Of a DNA stretch of 64,000 bases, positions 26,202 to 34,943 are shown piece by piece. The position numbers and the translations under genes were made by a program. The stretch covers positions 5,270,001-5,334,000 of the forward strand of contig NZ_JQNA01000002.1 in NCBI RefSeq assembly GCF_000745015.1, given 5' to 3'. Source of the DNA: Burkholderia sp. 9120. GTDB taxonomy: Bacteria; Pseudomonadota; Gammaproteobacteria; Burkholderiales; Burkholderiaceae. Position 1 is the first letter of the stretch; the number at the start of each line of letters is the position of its first letter. The notes beneath the pieces are model-generated. The model was not told the DNA's origin. It searched no databases and saw nothing but the letters and a program-made list of their open reading frames with translations.

Positions 26202-27230
26202 ATGCTGTTGAAAGTGGGTGAACTTGCGAGACGCAGCGGACTGACCGTCCGCACGCTGCACCACTACGACGCAATCGGCCTGCTGACGCCGTCGGCGCGC
26301 GCCGACAACGGCTATCGGCTGTACGACCGTCACGACATTGCCCGGCTCCATCAGATCCAGGCCATGCGTCGTTTTGGACTCGCGCTCGCCGAGATTCAGA
26401 CCTATCTGGCTCAGCCTGAAACCCCGCTCACCGTGATTGTCGAGCGTCAGATCGCAATGCTCGACGGCCAGATTCAACAGGCCGCGCGATTGCGCGAACG
26501 CCTCGCGAATCTGCACGGCATGCTGCTCGACGGCAAGGAACCTGAGCTGAGCGAATGGCTTACCACGTTGGAGATGATGACCATGTACGACAAGTATTTT
26601 TCCGCCGACGAACTCGCTCGCCTGCCGATGTATCGCAATACACAGGCGCCGGACCCGGAATGGACGGCGCTGATCGGCGAGATCCGCGCGTTGATGGACA
26701 GCGGCGTGCCGCCCGAAAGCGAAGCGGCGCGCGCGTTGTCGAATCGCTGGATGACGATGCTGGTGCGCGACACGGGCGGCGACCCGCGCCTCGTCGCGAA
26801 GCTGAATCTGATGCACGACAACGAACCGTCGATGCAGGCGCACATCGGCATTTCGACCCAGTTGCGCGACTACGTGCTGCGCGCGTTCAGCGAGACGAAG
26901 ATGCTGATCTACGAAAAGTACCTGACGCCCGACGAGATTCGCTTCATGCGCGCAAACTACGGCAAGCGCGCAATGGAATGGCCGCAGTTAATGGCCGACG
27001 TGCGCGACGCGCTCGACGCCGGCGCGGCACCCGAATCGCCACCCGCGCGCGAACTCGCCCGACGTTGGCTCGATCTGTTCCGTAGCTATGCGGGCGACGA
27101 TCCCGAGACGCATTCGAGGCTCCGTCACGCGCTGCAAACCGAGCCCGGGTTGATGCTGGGTTCATGGGCGAATGAATCGATGCTCACGTTCATGCGCGCG
27201 GCCATGAAATTCAGCATGCAGCCGCGGTAA
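26202..27230 (+). CDS. MerR-family regulator with TipAS-like ligand domains
   Basis: A 342-residue protein. Residues 1-70 are a typical MerR DNA-binding domain (LLKVGELARRSGLTVRTLHHYDAIGLLTPSARADNGYRLY), followed by a long dimerisation coiled coil to about residue 115. The C-terminal 220 residues are two helical units similar to the TipAS drug-binding domain (MYDKYFSADELARLPMY... and LIYEKYLTPDEIRFMRANYG). The domain seems duplicated. TipA proteins bind thiopeptides and other hydrophobic drugs. No efflux gene is adjacent downstream. Confidence 0.87.
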   Translation: MLLKVGELARRSGLTVRTLHHYDAIGLLTPSARADNGYRLYDRHDIARLHQIQAMRRFGLALAEIQTYLAQPETPLTVIVERQIAMLDGQIQQAARLRERLANLHGMLLDGKEPELSEWLTTLEMMTMYDKYFSADELARLPMYRNTQAPDPEWTALIGEIRALMDSGVPPESEAARALSNRWMTMLVRDTGGDPRLVAKLNLMHDNEPSMQAHIGISTQLRDYVLRAFSETKMLIYEKYLTPDEIRFMRANYGKRAMEWPQLMADVRDALDAGAAPESPPARELARRWLDLFRSYAGDDPETHSRLRHALQTEPGLMLGSWANESMLTFMRAAMKFSMQPR

Positions 27231-27422
27231 AGGCTGTAACGAACGGTGCGCGCCGGCGGGTTAGCTGCCTCGCAGCCCACCTGCTGATGACCGCAAGGCT
27301 GCCATGCGGCCCTGGGAACCGCTGCGGCGATCTCCTCGCCGGCGGCAAGATCCCAGCGCGGGCCGCGGGCTTGCCCGATGTGCCACTTCATTTCAGGGCT
27401 GCATCGTTGAACCCGCCCGCAC

Positions 27423-29561
27423 TCACGCGGAAACGCTTGTGCCGCCCGATTCTTGCGCGCCGCCGGAGCGTGCCACGCCGCTCGAATCGCTATCCTCATC
27501 CATGCGCAGCAGCCGCCCCGCATTTGCGATCACGATGAACGTGCCGAGGTTATGCAGCAGTGCGATCCACACGGCGCCCAACGTGCCGGTCGCCGCGAGC
27601 ACGATTACCGCGACGGTCCACGCCAGACCGATCGCCGCGTTGATCGTCGCGGTATGCAAACAGCGCCGCCCGAGCCGCACGCAGGTCGCAATGCGACGCA
27701 GGTCGTCGGTCAACAGAACGACATCGGCCGAGGCGACCGCGATGTCGATTCCGCGCTCGCCCATCGCCACGCTCGTCGGCCCGGCCTTGATCGCGAGCAC
27801 GTCGTTCAGGCCATCGCCAACCACGAGCGGGTGATAGCCCTGCGCCATTTCCTGCACCACGTAGTCGAGTTTGTCGTGCGGCAACGCCTCCGCGACGACA
27901 ATCTCGATACCGGTCTGCGCCGCCACTTTACGAGCGACGGCCTCGCGGTCGCCGGTCAGCAGCGTCTGACGCGTGAGTCCGAGTGCGCGCAAATCGTCGA
28001 GCGCGTGCTTCGCCTCCGCACGCAGCGCGTCGGCGAAACCGAACCATGCAAGCAGTCGACCGTTCAATGCCAGGCCGACGCAAGGGCCGTCGATCTCGCG
28101 CGGCGGCTCCGGCAAATCCTGCACGTAATCGGAGAGCAAACCGTGGCGACCCAACACGGCGACGCCGTCGACCGTATCCGCCACCACGCCGAGCCCGCGC
28201 AATTCGCGTGTATGTTCCAGCGGCGTTTCTTCGACGCCGGCACCAACGCCGAAACCGACACCCACTCCCACGCCGCCCCGGCCGGCCTCCGTCGCATAGC
28301 GAACCAGCGCGCGGCTCACCGGATGCGCGCTGCTGCCCCCCAGGCGCGCCGCCAGTTCGTGCACCTGTGCCGTATCGACGCCCGCTTGCAGCAACACACG
28401 TTCAACGCGCAATTCACCGTAAGTCAGCGTGCCGGTCTTATCGATTACCAGCGAATCGATCTGCGCGAACTTGTCGAGAAACGCGGCGCTTCTGAACAGA
28501 ATGCCGTGGCGTGCACCGACCGCGATGCCGGCGATCGCCGTCGACGGCGCGGCGAGCACCAGCGCGCACGGACACGCGGCGACGATCACGGCCAGCATCG
28601 CCGATGCATTCGCCGACGTGAACCACACGATCGCCGCGATCAGCAACACGAGGCACAGATAGCCGCCCATGTACCGTTCGAGCATCTGCGTGATCGGCGG
28701 CTTGGCCTGCTCGGCGCGCTGCATCAGTTCGATGATCTTGCCGAGCGTCGACTGTTTGCCCGCGTGCAGCACTTCGATTCGCAGCGGACCGTCGAGATTC
28801 ATCGCGCCGCCGAACACCGCTGCACCCGTGTCGACATCGAGCGGCACCGACTCGCCGGTGATCGTCGCATTGTCGACGCTCGATTGCCCGTACAGCACCA
28901 CGCCGTCGGCGGGGATACGCTCGCCGGCCGCGACTTCGATCCGGTCGCCGGCTTGCAACGCTTCATACGGCACTTCTTCGAGCGAGCCGTCCGCGCTAAC
29001 GCGCCGCACCTTGCCCGACGTCAAGCGGCCGAGCGCGCGGATCGCTTCCTGCGAGCCGAGCACGCTGCGTTCTTCGAGCGCGTGGCCGAAGGTCATCACG
29101 ATCGGCAGCAAAGCCGCGGTGGCCATGTCGCCGACTGCCCAGGCCGCCAGCATCGCGAGTGCGATCAGGCGGTCGGTCACGCCGTGCAGACTCGGCGACT
29201 TGAGGCTGTGCCACGCCCCCGCAAACACCGGACCGGCGACGATCAGCGACGCCAGTCCCGCGAGCACCTGGGACAGCGCTTCATCGGCGGGCGCGAACGC
29301 GTGCCAGGCGGTCGACAGTATCAGCAGGCCGCCGGCGAGAAGCGCCAAGGCGATTTGCCGCGTTACCGTGCGTTGCTCGGAGGCTGAGAGTGGAATGGAC
29401 GGCGCGGAAGCTGGGCGATGTGGGGCGTGTGCCGCGTGCGAGTGCTCTGTGTGCGCGTGTTCTGTGTGCGAATGCTCTGTGTGCGAATGCTCCACGTCCG
29501 CATGTCCATCACGTCCGTCATGCCCCTCCCCGCCCCTCACAGGTCCAATACTCGCGCTCAT
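27423..29561 (-). CDS. P1B-type heavy-metal ATPase with His-rich N-terminus
   Basis: A 712-residue metal-transporting P-type ATPase. The metal-site motif CPC is at residues 330-332 (VAACPCALVLAAPSTAIAG), with TGES at 235-238, the phosphorylation motif DKTGTLT at 374-380, the HP locus in SSAHPVSRAL and VVGDGLNDV. There is no CxxC metal-binding domain. Instead residues about 14-48 hold a His/Glu repeat (EHSHTEHSHTEHAHTEHSH). The last helix reads ALLHNLGTFIVIANAGRLL, unlike classical copper pumps, so zinc, cobalt or another divalent ion is more likely. The start overlaps the upstream SPFH gene by 4 bp. Confidence 0.88.
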   Translation of the reverse strand: MSASIGPVRGGEGHDGRDGHADVEHSHTEHSHTEHAHTEHSHAAHAPHRPASAPSIPLSASEQRTVTRQIALALLAGGLLILSTAWHAFAPADEALSQVLAGLASLIVAGPVFAGAWHSLKSPSLHGVTDRLIALAMLAAWAVGDMATAALLPIVMTFGHALEERSVLGSQEAIRALGRLTSGKVRRVSADGSLEEVPYEALQAGDRIEVAAGERIPADGVVLYGQSSVDNATITGESVPLDVDTGAAVFGGAMNLDGPLRIEVLHAGKQSTLGKIIELMQRAEQAKPPITQMLERYMGGYLCLVLLIAAIVWFTSANASAMLAVIVAACPCALVLAAPSTAIAGIAVGARHGILFRSAAFLDKFAQIDSLVIDKTGTLTYGELRVERVLLQAGVDTAQVHELAARLGGSSAHPVSRALVRYATEAGRGGVGVGVGFGVGAGVEETPLEHTRELRGLGVVADTVDGVAVLGRHGLLSDYVQDLPEPPREIDGPCVGLALNGRLLAWFGFADALRAEAKHALDDLRALGLTRQTLLTGDREAVARKVAAQTGIEIVVAEALPHDKLDYVVQEMAQGYHPLVVGDGLNDVLAIKAGPTSVAMGERGIDIAVASADVVLLTDDLRRIATCVRLGRRCLHTATINAAIGLAWTVAVIVLAATGTLGAVWIALLHNLGTFIVIANAGRLLRMDEDSDSSGVARSGGAQESGGTSVSA
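29436..29492. repeat. 15-bp tandem repeat encoding the SHTEH units
   Basis: About three and a half copies of ATGCTCTGTGTGCGA, with small variation, lie in the 5' end of the ATPase gene. On the minus strand each unit encodes Ser-His-Thr-Glu-His or a close variant. The repeat can expand or contract in frame, so the number of His residues may differ between strains. Confidence 0.7.
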
Positions 29562-30736
29562 TTCGCGTTCCCCGGCAGAATCAGGTTGGACGTGTTGTGC
29601 GGATCGACCGTCGTCACGCTGGCCGCTTTCGCGAGAATCGACTGCACGCGATCCCGATACACGCGCGCCAGCAGACCCGGATCGCTATTGCTGCGCACCG
29701 GCTCTTCCAGTTGCTGAATGGTCAAGGTTTTCGCCCGCGCCGTCGCCACCCGTTCGACCGCGCTCGCCTGCGCGTTCTGCACGATCCGGTCGGCGTCCTG
29801 CTCCGAATCCTGACGGATCTTCTCCGCGGCGGTGCGCGCTTCGGCCATGCTGCGCTCGGCCACCTGCAACGACGTCAGCACCGAATTGAACGCACCGACC
29901 GCTGCAGCGGGAAACGCCGCCTCGACGTCGACACGCGCCACTTCGACACCGAGCCCCGCATGCTGCGCATCGAGTTGCCGCAGACGCCGCTCCACCTCCT
30001 GCGCGAGATCGCCGCGCAAGCGTTCGCGCTTCACGGCGAGTTGCTGATCCGCCGACAACAACTCCGGCCGCGCGACCAGAATCGCATCCAGATTCCGCTT
30101 CGCCACGACGGCCGCAGCGGACGCCGACACGATCCGTTCGAGCGCGGCATCGAGCCGGTCTTTTTGCAGCACGTACGCGTACGCGTCGACGACGCGGTAG
30201 TAAAGCGTGGCGCGCAACTGCAAAACGCCGTTGTCGCCGGTGAGCAGATAACCCGAGCCGGCGAGCGCATCGGACAACAACGTGCCGGGCGCGGGCGCAC
30301 CTTCCGGAGCGGCGTTCTCGTCCGACACAGCGGGTATGCCGCCGGGCGGCACATCCGTCGGGCCGGCCGCGCCGCTATCCGCATCGGGCAAACCTTGCGA
30401 CAGGGACGACGCGTCCGGCAAGCGGGCATCCGCATCGCGCGCGCGCGGGTCGCGTTCGAGCGATTGAATGCGCTGCTCCAATACGCGCGCGCTGCCCGGC
30501 ACCAGCAACGTGGTCTCGAACGGACGCGGCCACGCGATCAGCAAGCCCGCGTCCTGCGTGCGGACAAACGCGCCGAAGCGCAGCACAACCGCGCGGCTAT
30601 CCGGCGGAATACGCTGGATGTTCGAGCTTGCCCACGCGCACGCGGCCAGCACCGCCACGGCCGCGACGAACCAGAACGACAGGCGGACCGCCTGTGCGCC
30701 GGGTCCGAGCGGCGGCAAGCCGGCGTCGGTGCTCAT
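29558..30736 (-). CDS. SPFH/Band 7 membrane protein, HflK/HflC-like (third of three)
   Basis: A 392-residue protein with one N-terminal membrane helix (SFWFVAAVAVLAACAWASS) and an SPFH domain starting IPPDSRAVVLRFGAFVRTQDAGLLIAWPRPFE, as in HflK. It has a Pro/Ala/Asp-rich insertion near residues 100-165, then a helical, Ala/Glu-rich coiled coil (AERSMAEARTAAEKIRQDSEQDADRIV) as in all prohibitin-like proteins. It overlaps both neighbours by 4 bp (ATGA type). The family forms ring-like membrane assemblies that control proteases such as FtsH. Its role beside an ATPase is unknown. Confidence 0.84.
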   Translation of the reverse strand: MSTDAGLPPLGPGAQAVRLSFWFVAAVAVLAACAWASSNIQRIPPDSRAVVLRFGAFVRTQDAGLLIAWPRPFETTLLVPGSARVLEQRIQSLERDPRARDADARLPDASSLSQGLPDADSGAAGPTDVPPGGIPAVSDENAAPEGAPAPGTLLSDALAGSGYLLTGDNGVLQLRATLYYRVVDAYAYVLQKDRLDAALERIVSASAAAVVAKRNLDAILVARPELLSADQQLAVKRERLRGDLAQEVERRLRQLDAQHAGLGVEVARVDVEAAFPAAAVGAFNSVLTSLQVAERSMAEARTAAEKIRQDSEQDADRIVQNAQASAVERVATARAKTLTIQQLEEPVRSNSDPGLLARVYRDRVQSILAKAASVTTVDPHNTSNLILPGNAK

Positions 30737-31776
30737 CGCGAGGCCCTGGTTTTTTTCGCCGACGGCGCGGCCGCCGCACCTGCGCCGCTCGAGTCCTGCG
30801 GCCCCTGCACCAACGCCTGGAACGGCGCGGCGTCGGTGCGCAAGATCAGGTTCGTGTTGGCGCTGACCACAGTGTCGAGCGTGTCGAGCGAGCGCAGCAT
30901 CGTGTAAAGCCGGGGATTGCCCGCGTACGTGGCGCCATAGATCGCGGCGGCGTCCTGACGCGATTGCGCTTCGATCTGCGCGGCCTTCACGTTGGCATCG
31001 GCCACCGCGAGGCGGGCGTCGCGGTCGGCATCCGAACGGATTTGCGCGGCCTCGCGATTGCCGTCAGCGGTGCGCTGCGCGGCGACCGTCTCGCGCTCCG
31101 CGCTCATCCGGCTGACCGTGGCCGCGAGTGTCACGGCGGGCAACGTCAGCCGCTCAAGGCCCACTTGCACGACGTGTACGCCGTAGGCCGAGTAAAGCTG
31201 CGCGTCGATCTGCGTGCGCAACGCGTCTTCAAACGCGGCAACGCGAACCCGCGACGGATCGGTATTGACCAGCGACGCCAGGTCGAATCCCGCCGACGTG
31301 GTCTGCAACGACGAGCCGAGCAACGAGCGAATCTGTTGCGCGGCCTCGTCGGGCCGGTTGCCCACGGCGCGCACGAAACGGCGCACGTCGTTCGGATCGG
31401 CGGCGACGCGCCACGCCACGTAGGCCTGCACGATGATCCGCAAGCCGTCGCGCGTACCGACGTCCTGCAAACCGCTCGATGTCGTATGCAGGCGCAGGTC
31501 GACCGGCACGGCCGCTTCAATCGGCGCAGGCAGGCGCCACGCGAGTCCGGGTTCGAGCAGCACGCGCACCGGTTGCCCGAAACGCGTAATCACCGACGCC
31601 TCGCCCGCCCGCACGGAAATGAAGCTCGCCACCGCGATCGCAATCGCGACGCACAGCAACGCGAGCAGCACGCGCAGATAGAACGGGCCACCCCGTTTGC
31701 TTTGCGCGTCACCGTGATCGCCATGGTGGTGATGGTGATGCCCGTGACCATCCGCATGCGAATGCAACAAACTCAT
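30733..31776 (-). CDS. SPFH/Band 7 membrane protein, HflC-like (second of three), His-rich start
   Basis: A 347-residue protein. The cytoplasmic N-terminus is histidine-rich (SLLHSHADGHGHHHHHHGDHGDAQ), then a membrane helix (FYLRVLLALLCVAIAIAVASFI) and the SPFH core VRAGEASVITRFGQPVRVLLEPGLAWRLPAPIEA, closest to HflC. A long Ala/Asp/Gln coiled coil follows (AERETVAAQRTADGNREAAQIRSDADRDARLAVADANVKAAQIEAQSRQ omitted in part). The His cluster mirrors the one in the ATPase of the same operon, suggesting a shared metal-related role. It overlaps the next gene by 4 bp. Confidence 0.85.
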   Translation of the reverse strand: MSLLHSHADGHGHHHHHHGDHGDAQSKRGGPFYLRVLLALLCVAIAIAVASFISVRAGEASVITRFGQPVRVLLEPGLAWRLPAPIEAAVPVDLRLHTTSSGLQDVGTRDGLRIIVQAYVAWRVAADPNDVRRFVRAVGNRPDEAAQQIRSLLGSSLQTTSAGFDLASLVNTDPSRVRVAAFEDALRTQIDAQLYSAYGVHVVQVGLERLTLPAVTLAATVSRMSAERETVAAQRTADGNREAAQIRSDADRDARLAVADANVKAAQIEAQSRQDAAAIYGATYAGNPRLYTMLRSLDTLDTVVSANTNLILRTDAAPFQALVQGPQDSSGAGAAAAPSAKKTRASR

Positions 31777-31819
31777 GAATTCACCTTGAAAACAGCCTCG
31801 CCGGCATGGGGCGCGTGCC

Positions 31820-33733
31820 TCAGTTGCCGCGAGGGAGGCCGGCGAGATCGCCGGCCGTGAAAGTGCGCAGATCGAGCGTCGCGCGATGATCGGCGACGAG
31901 CCGGTCGTCGATCACGGTAATGCGCGCGTTCTGCAAGCCCTGTTGCAATTTGGCCAGGTAGTACTCGAACGTGAAAGCCGGACCACCCAGGCGATACGCC
32001 ACGGCTTCCGCCGAGAAATCGGTTTGTTGCACCCGCGCCGACGCCAGCGTGTCGCCTGCCCGCGCGCTCGCTTTCGCGACCTGGATCAGCGCCTGCTGCT
32101 GCGCGGTGCCGAGCACCTGCGCGGCAAATCCGTGTGCCTGCGCGACGCTGGCCTGCGCGCGGATCTGCGCGGCCTGCACGTCGTGATAGGCCGCAGCCGC
32201 GCCTGCCGGCGGATGGACACTTTCGATCACGACCGCGACCACATCGATGCCGCTGCCGAGCCGGTCGAGTTGCGACTGAACGGCGTTGCGCACCGTTTCC
32301 GCCATTACGGTCTGGCTGGTTTCGAGCAGCGACGCCAGCGTATGCGACGCGAGGTAATGCATCACCTCGCGATTGGCGATCGACCGTACGGTGCTCTCCG
32401 GATCGACCGAGCGATACAGCGCGGCGCGCGCGGCCGCGTCGCTCAAACCGATGCGGTAATCGAGCCGCACGTCGGCGTTGACGATCTGGAAGCTCTGCTG
32501 ATCGCCGCTCGCGCCGGCGATCACCTGACTCGTTTCCCACGGGTGCTGCGCGTCCCAGAGACGATTCAATTGCTCGGGCGTAGGACCGTCAGCCGCGGCA
32601 GCGGGCGCCGCGACGCTGCTGTCGTCCGCGCCGCCGGACACGATCAGTTGATGCACGGCGCCGTTGTCGACCACGCGCGTCTTGCCGAACGGCCAGGGCA
32701 AGCCGGCATGCAAGCCCGGCGACCAGACCTCGACCGGTGCGCCGAATCGTTCATACACCGCGCGCTGAGCCGGGTTCAACACGACGACCGACGTCAGCAA
32801 CCAGGCGCAAACCGCCATAGCCGCGATCGTGGCGGGCAGCAGGCGCACGAAACTGCGCAGTACCCAGTTCTGCCGCAGATCGATGCCGTAGCGGTCGTGC
32901 AATTCGGCGCCGAACGACGCCAGCGGCGAGCGGCCAAAACGCAATAGCCCGGCTAGCAGGCTGGCTGGCACATGCGTCGCGCGGTCGACCGCACGCGGCA
33001 TGAAAAGCCACAGCAACAGCATGCGCAACGCCATCTCGACGGCAATCGCCGCGCACAGCACGGCGGCAGCCCGCACGACCAGATCGAGCGCCCTGTGCGC
33101 GTAAATAAACCATGCCGCCGACAACGCCGCCGCGAGCGCGCACAGCAGCAACACGCGCAACATGCCGGCCAGCGACACCGCGCGCGACGCGCCCGGCCGC
33201 TCGGCGGCATGCGCGTAAAAACGTTCGGCGACGAGGGTGAGAAACGCGAGCGCCAGCGCCGCCGCGCCGCTGACGATCACGAGCGACGGCGAGACCATCG
33301 CGTGAATCAGTATCGCGGGGGCGACGGGCTTCAACGCCGTCAGCGCGAGCGCCACGGCCAGACAGCAAGCGGCAAGAACGCACCACGGTTGCCAGCGAAG
33401 CTGACGCAGCATGCCGGTGAAAGAAGGCGTGTCGGCGTCGTGCCAGACGAATTGCCGGAGGTACCTGACGCCGCGCTTCCAGGCCGGTCCTTCGACGGGC
33501 GCCGCCGCTCGGCGTGGTGGCAGCAGCCGCCAGATCGCGACGACGACTACGTTGACAAAGGCGCTCGCCAGCACGGCACACCAGCGAGGATCGACCGGCA
33601 AGCGTTTCGTCAGGCTCAACGCACCGAGCACGGCAGCGAATGCCGCCGCGACCCAGCCGAGCAGCGCGACGTCGTTACGTTCGGCCAGCCGCGCACGCAT
33701 GTCGCTGTCTTCGCGTCCAGCCTGATCCGACAT
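31820..33733 (-). CDS. Large SPFH protein with polytopic N-terminus, HflK-like (first of three)
   Basis: A 637-residue fusion-like protein. The N-terminal 300 residues contain about six hydrophobic segments (for example NDVALLGWVAAAFAAVLGAL, WCVLAACCLAVALALTALK), not found in ordinary HflK. A further helix precedes the SPFH domain, VVVLNPAQRAVYERFGAPVEVWSPGLHAGLPWPFGKTRVVD, which is clearly HflK-like, followed by the coiled coil and a C-terminal block. ATG 33733 is chosen because AAGGA lies 6 bp upstream. A TTG two codons earlier is less likely. It begins the operon, 43 bp before the second SPFH gene. Confidence 0.82.
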   Translation of the reverse strand: MSDQAGREDSDMRARLAERNDVALLGWVAAAFAAVLGALSLTKRLPVDPRWCAVLASAFVNVVVVAIWRLLPPRRAAAPVEGPAWKRGVRYLRQFVWHDADTPSFTGMLRQLRWQPWCVLAACCLAVALALTALKPVAPAILIHAMVSPSLVIVSGAAALALAFLTLVAERFYAHAAERPGASRAVSLAGMLRVLLLCALAAALSAAWFIYAHRALDLVVRAAAVLCAAIAVEMALRMLLLWLFMPRAVDRATHVPASLLAGLLRFGRSPLASFGAELHDRYGIDLRQNWVLRSFVRLLPATIAAMAVCAWLLTSVVVLNPAQRAVYERFGAPVEVWSPGLHAGLPWPFGKTRVVDNGAVHQLIVSGGADDSSVAAPAAAADGPTPEQLNRLWDAQHPWETSQVIAGASGDQQSFQIVNADVRLDYRIGLSDAAARAALYRSVDPESTVRSIANREVMHYLASHTLASLLETSQTVMAETVRNAVQSQLDRLGSGIDVVAVVIESVHPPAGAAAAYHDVQAAQIRAQASVAQAHGFAAQVLGTAQQQALIQVAKASARAGDTLASARVQQTDFSAEAVAYRLGGPAFTFEYYLAKLQQGLQNARITVIDDRLVADHRATLDLRTFTAGDLAGLPRGN

Positions 33734-33836
33734 CTGCAATCCTTACCAATGAGTTACAAACCGGATGACGTACTGCCTCTCCGAACCAGACCGCTCTGCA
33801 CCGCGAGCCGCAATTTAACGTGCCGGTAGAGGAAAC

Positions 33837-34565
33837 TCAAGGACGGTCCTCTACGGGCACGCAACGTTCGATCGACTCCGGCGTCAGCCCCAGATGGTCC
33901 CGCAACCCCACCCAGCCTTCCTGCGTGATCTGCACGGCCCGCGAGGTATTGGCACGCCGCAACCAGCCCTTCGCGCACAACAGATCGAGAAACCCCACGC
34001 CGAGCGGACCGGCCAAATGATGCTGGCGCTCCGACCAGTCGAGACATTGACGCGCAATGCCGTGCCGGCCCGGCTTCACTGTGGCGATATCGAGTCCCAG
34101 CTTGCCAAACCATGCCGCGCCGGCCGGCGTGACCTCGAACCGTTTGTCGTCCGCGGCGGAAAGAAAACCGCGCTGCATCAGATGCTGCGTAATCGCCACA
34201 CCGGCCTGGCCCGCCAGATGGTCGTAGCAGCAGCGCGCAAAACGCAACTTGCCCGCTTCGCGGCCGAGCGATTTGCGACGTACAACCCGTTGCGTGCCGA
34301 TCGACGCGAGACTTTCAAGCGCCACGGCGACATGCGGATTCGCGAGCCGGTAGTAACGGTGACGCCCTTGCTTTTCCACGGCGAGCAGGCCGCCGTCGAG
34401 CAGCTTCGCCAGATGGCTGCTGGCCGTCTGCGCCGTGACGCCGGCCGCATAAGCAAGTTCGCCGGCGGGAAGCGCGCGGCCGTCGACCAATGCCATCAGC
34501 ATCGTGGCGCGCGCGGCGTCGGCGATCAGAAAAGCGGTGGCGGACAGATTGGGCTGGGCATGCAT
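33837..34565 (-). CDS. ArsR/SmtB-type winged-helix regulator with long C-terminal extension
   Basis: A 242-residue regulator. Residues about 10-90 hold the ArsR fold (ADAARATMLMALVDGRALPAGELAYAAGVTAQTASSHLAKLLDGGLLAVEKQGRHRYYRLANPHV). The C-terminal 140 residues, with RFARCCYDHLAGQAGVAITQ and RHGIARQCLDWSERQHHLAG, are seen in a subgroup of ArsR proteins and may bind metal or ligand through the CC pair and His residues. ATG 34565 is chosen over 34589. It lies 103 bp upstream of the SPFH genes on the same strand and is their probable regulator. Confidence 0.84.
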   Translation of the reverse strand: MHAQPNLSATAFLIADAARATMLMALVDGRALPAGELAYAAGVTAQTASSHLAKLLDGGLLAVEKQGRHRYYRLANPHVAVALESLASIGTQRVVRRKSLGREAGKLRFARCCYDHLAGQAGVAITQHLMQRGFLSAADDKRFEVTPAGAAWFGKLGLDIATVKPGRHGIARQCLDWSERQHHLAGPLGVGFLDLLCAKGWLRRANTSRAVQITQEGWVGLRDHLGLTPESIERCVPVEDRP

Positions 34566-34943
34566 GACGGTCTCCGGTTGTCGGATCAAGCATAGCGCGA
34601 CGACATAGTCGCACGTTTCGATGCGTATCGAAGCATCCGGCCAACAATAGCGGGGATATTAATAGAAGACGCCTGCGGCCGCGCTTTCGCTCGCCAATTA
34701 GAAAGTTATCCCTTCTCCGTTATGCCGTGCCGGGAATGATGGGTCGAATGCTATTGAGTACAAGCGAGTACGAGCAAGTACATGCGGCATTACATCGAGC
34801 TTTCTTCTGCGCCTTTCGCCAATGTTCTGAATCAGCCAATACGCTTCTTTCCCGCGCCGGAACCCGTTAAGCTTCACACCTCATTGCTTTTTGACGCCAC
34901 ACCGCCTTCTTTTCGACCCATCATTTATTTTCATTCCAACCGT
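34566..34943. promoter_or_regulatory. arsR-porin divergent control region with two dyads
   Basis: A 378-bp gene-free interval. Close to the arsR start are GCGAC-N6-GTCGC (34597-34612) and TTCGAT-GCGT-ATCGAA (34617-34632), both perfect and both suited to ArsR-type autoregulation. The rest, toward the porin, is AT-rich with no clear promoter boxes. No gene is supported in it. Confidence 0.5.

Noticed and set aside
27453..29387. Plus-strand frame of about 640 codons opposite the P-type ATPase
   Set aside because: No recognisable motif; the minus strand carries all ATPase motifs.
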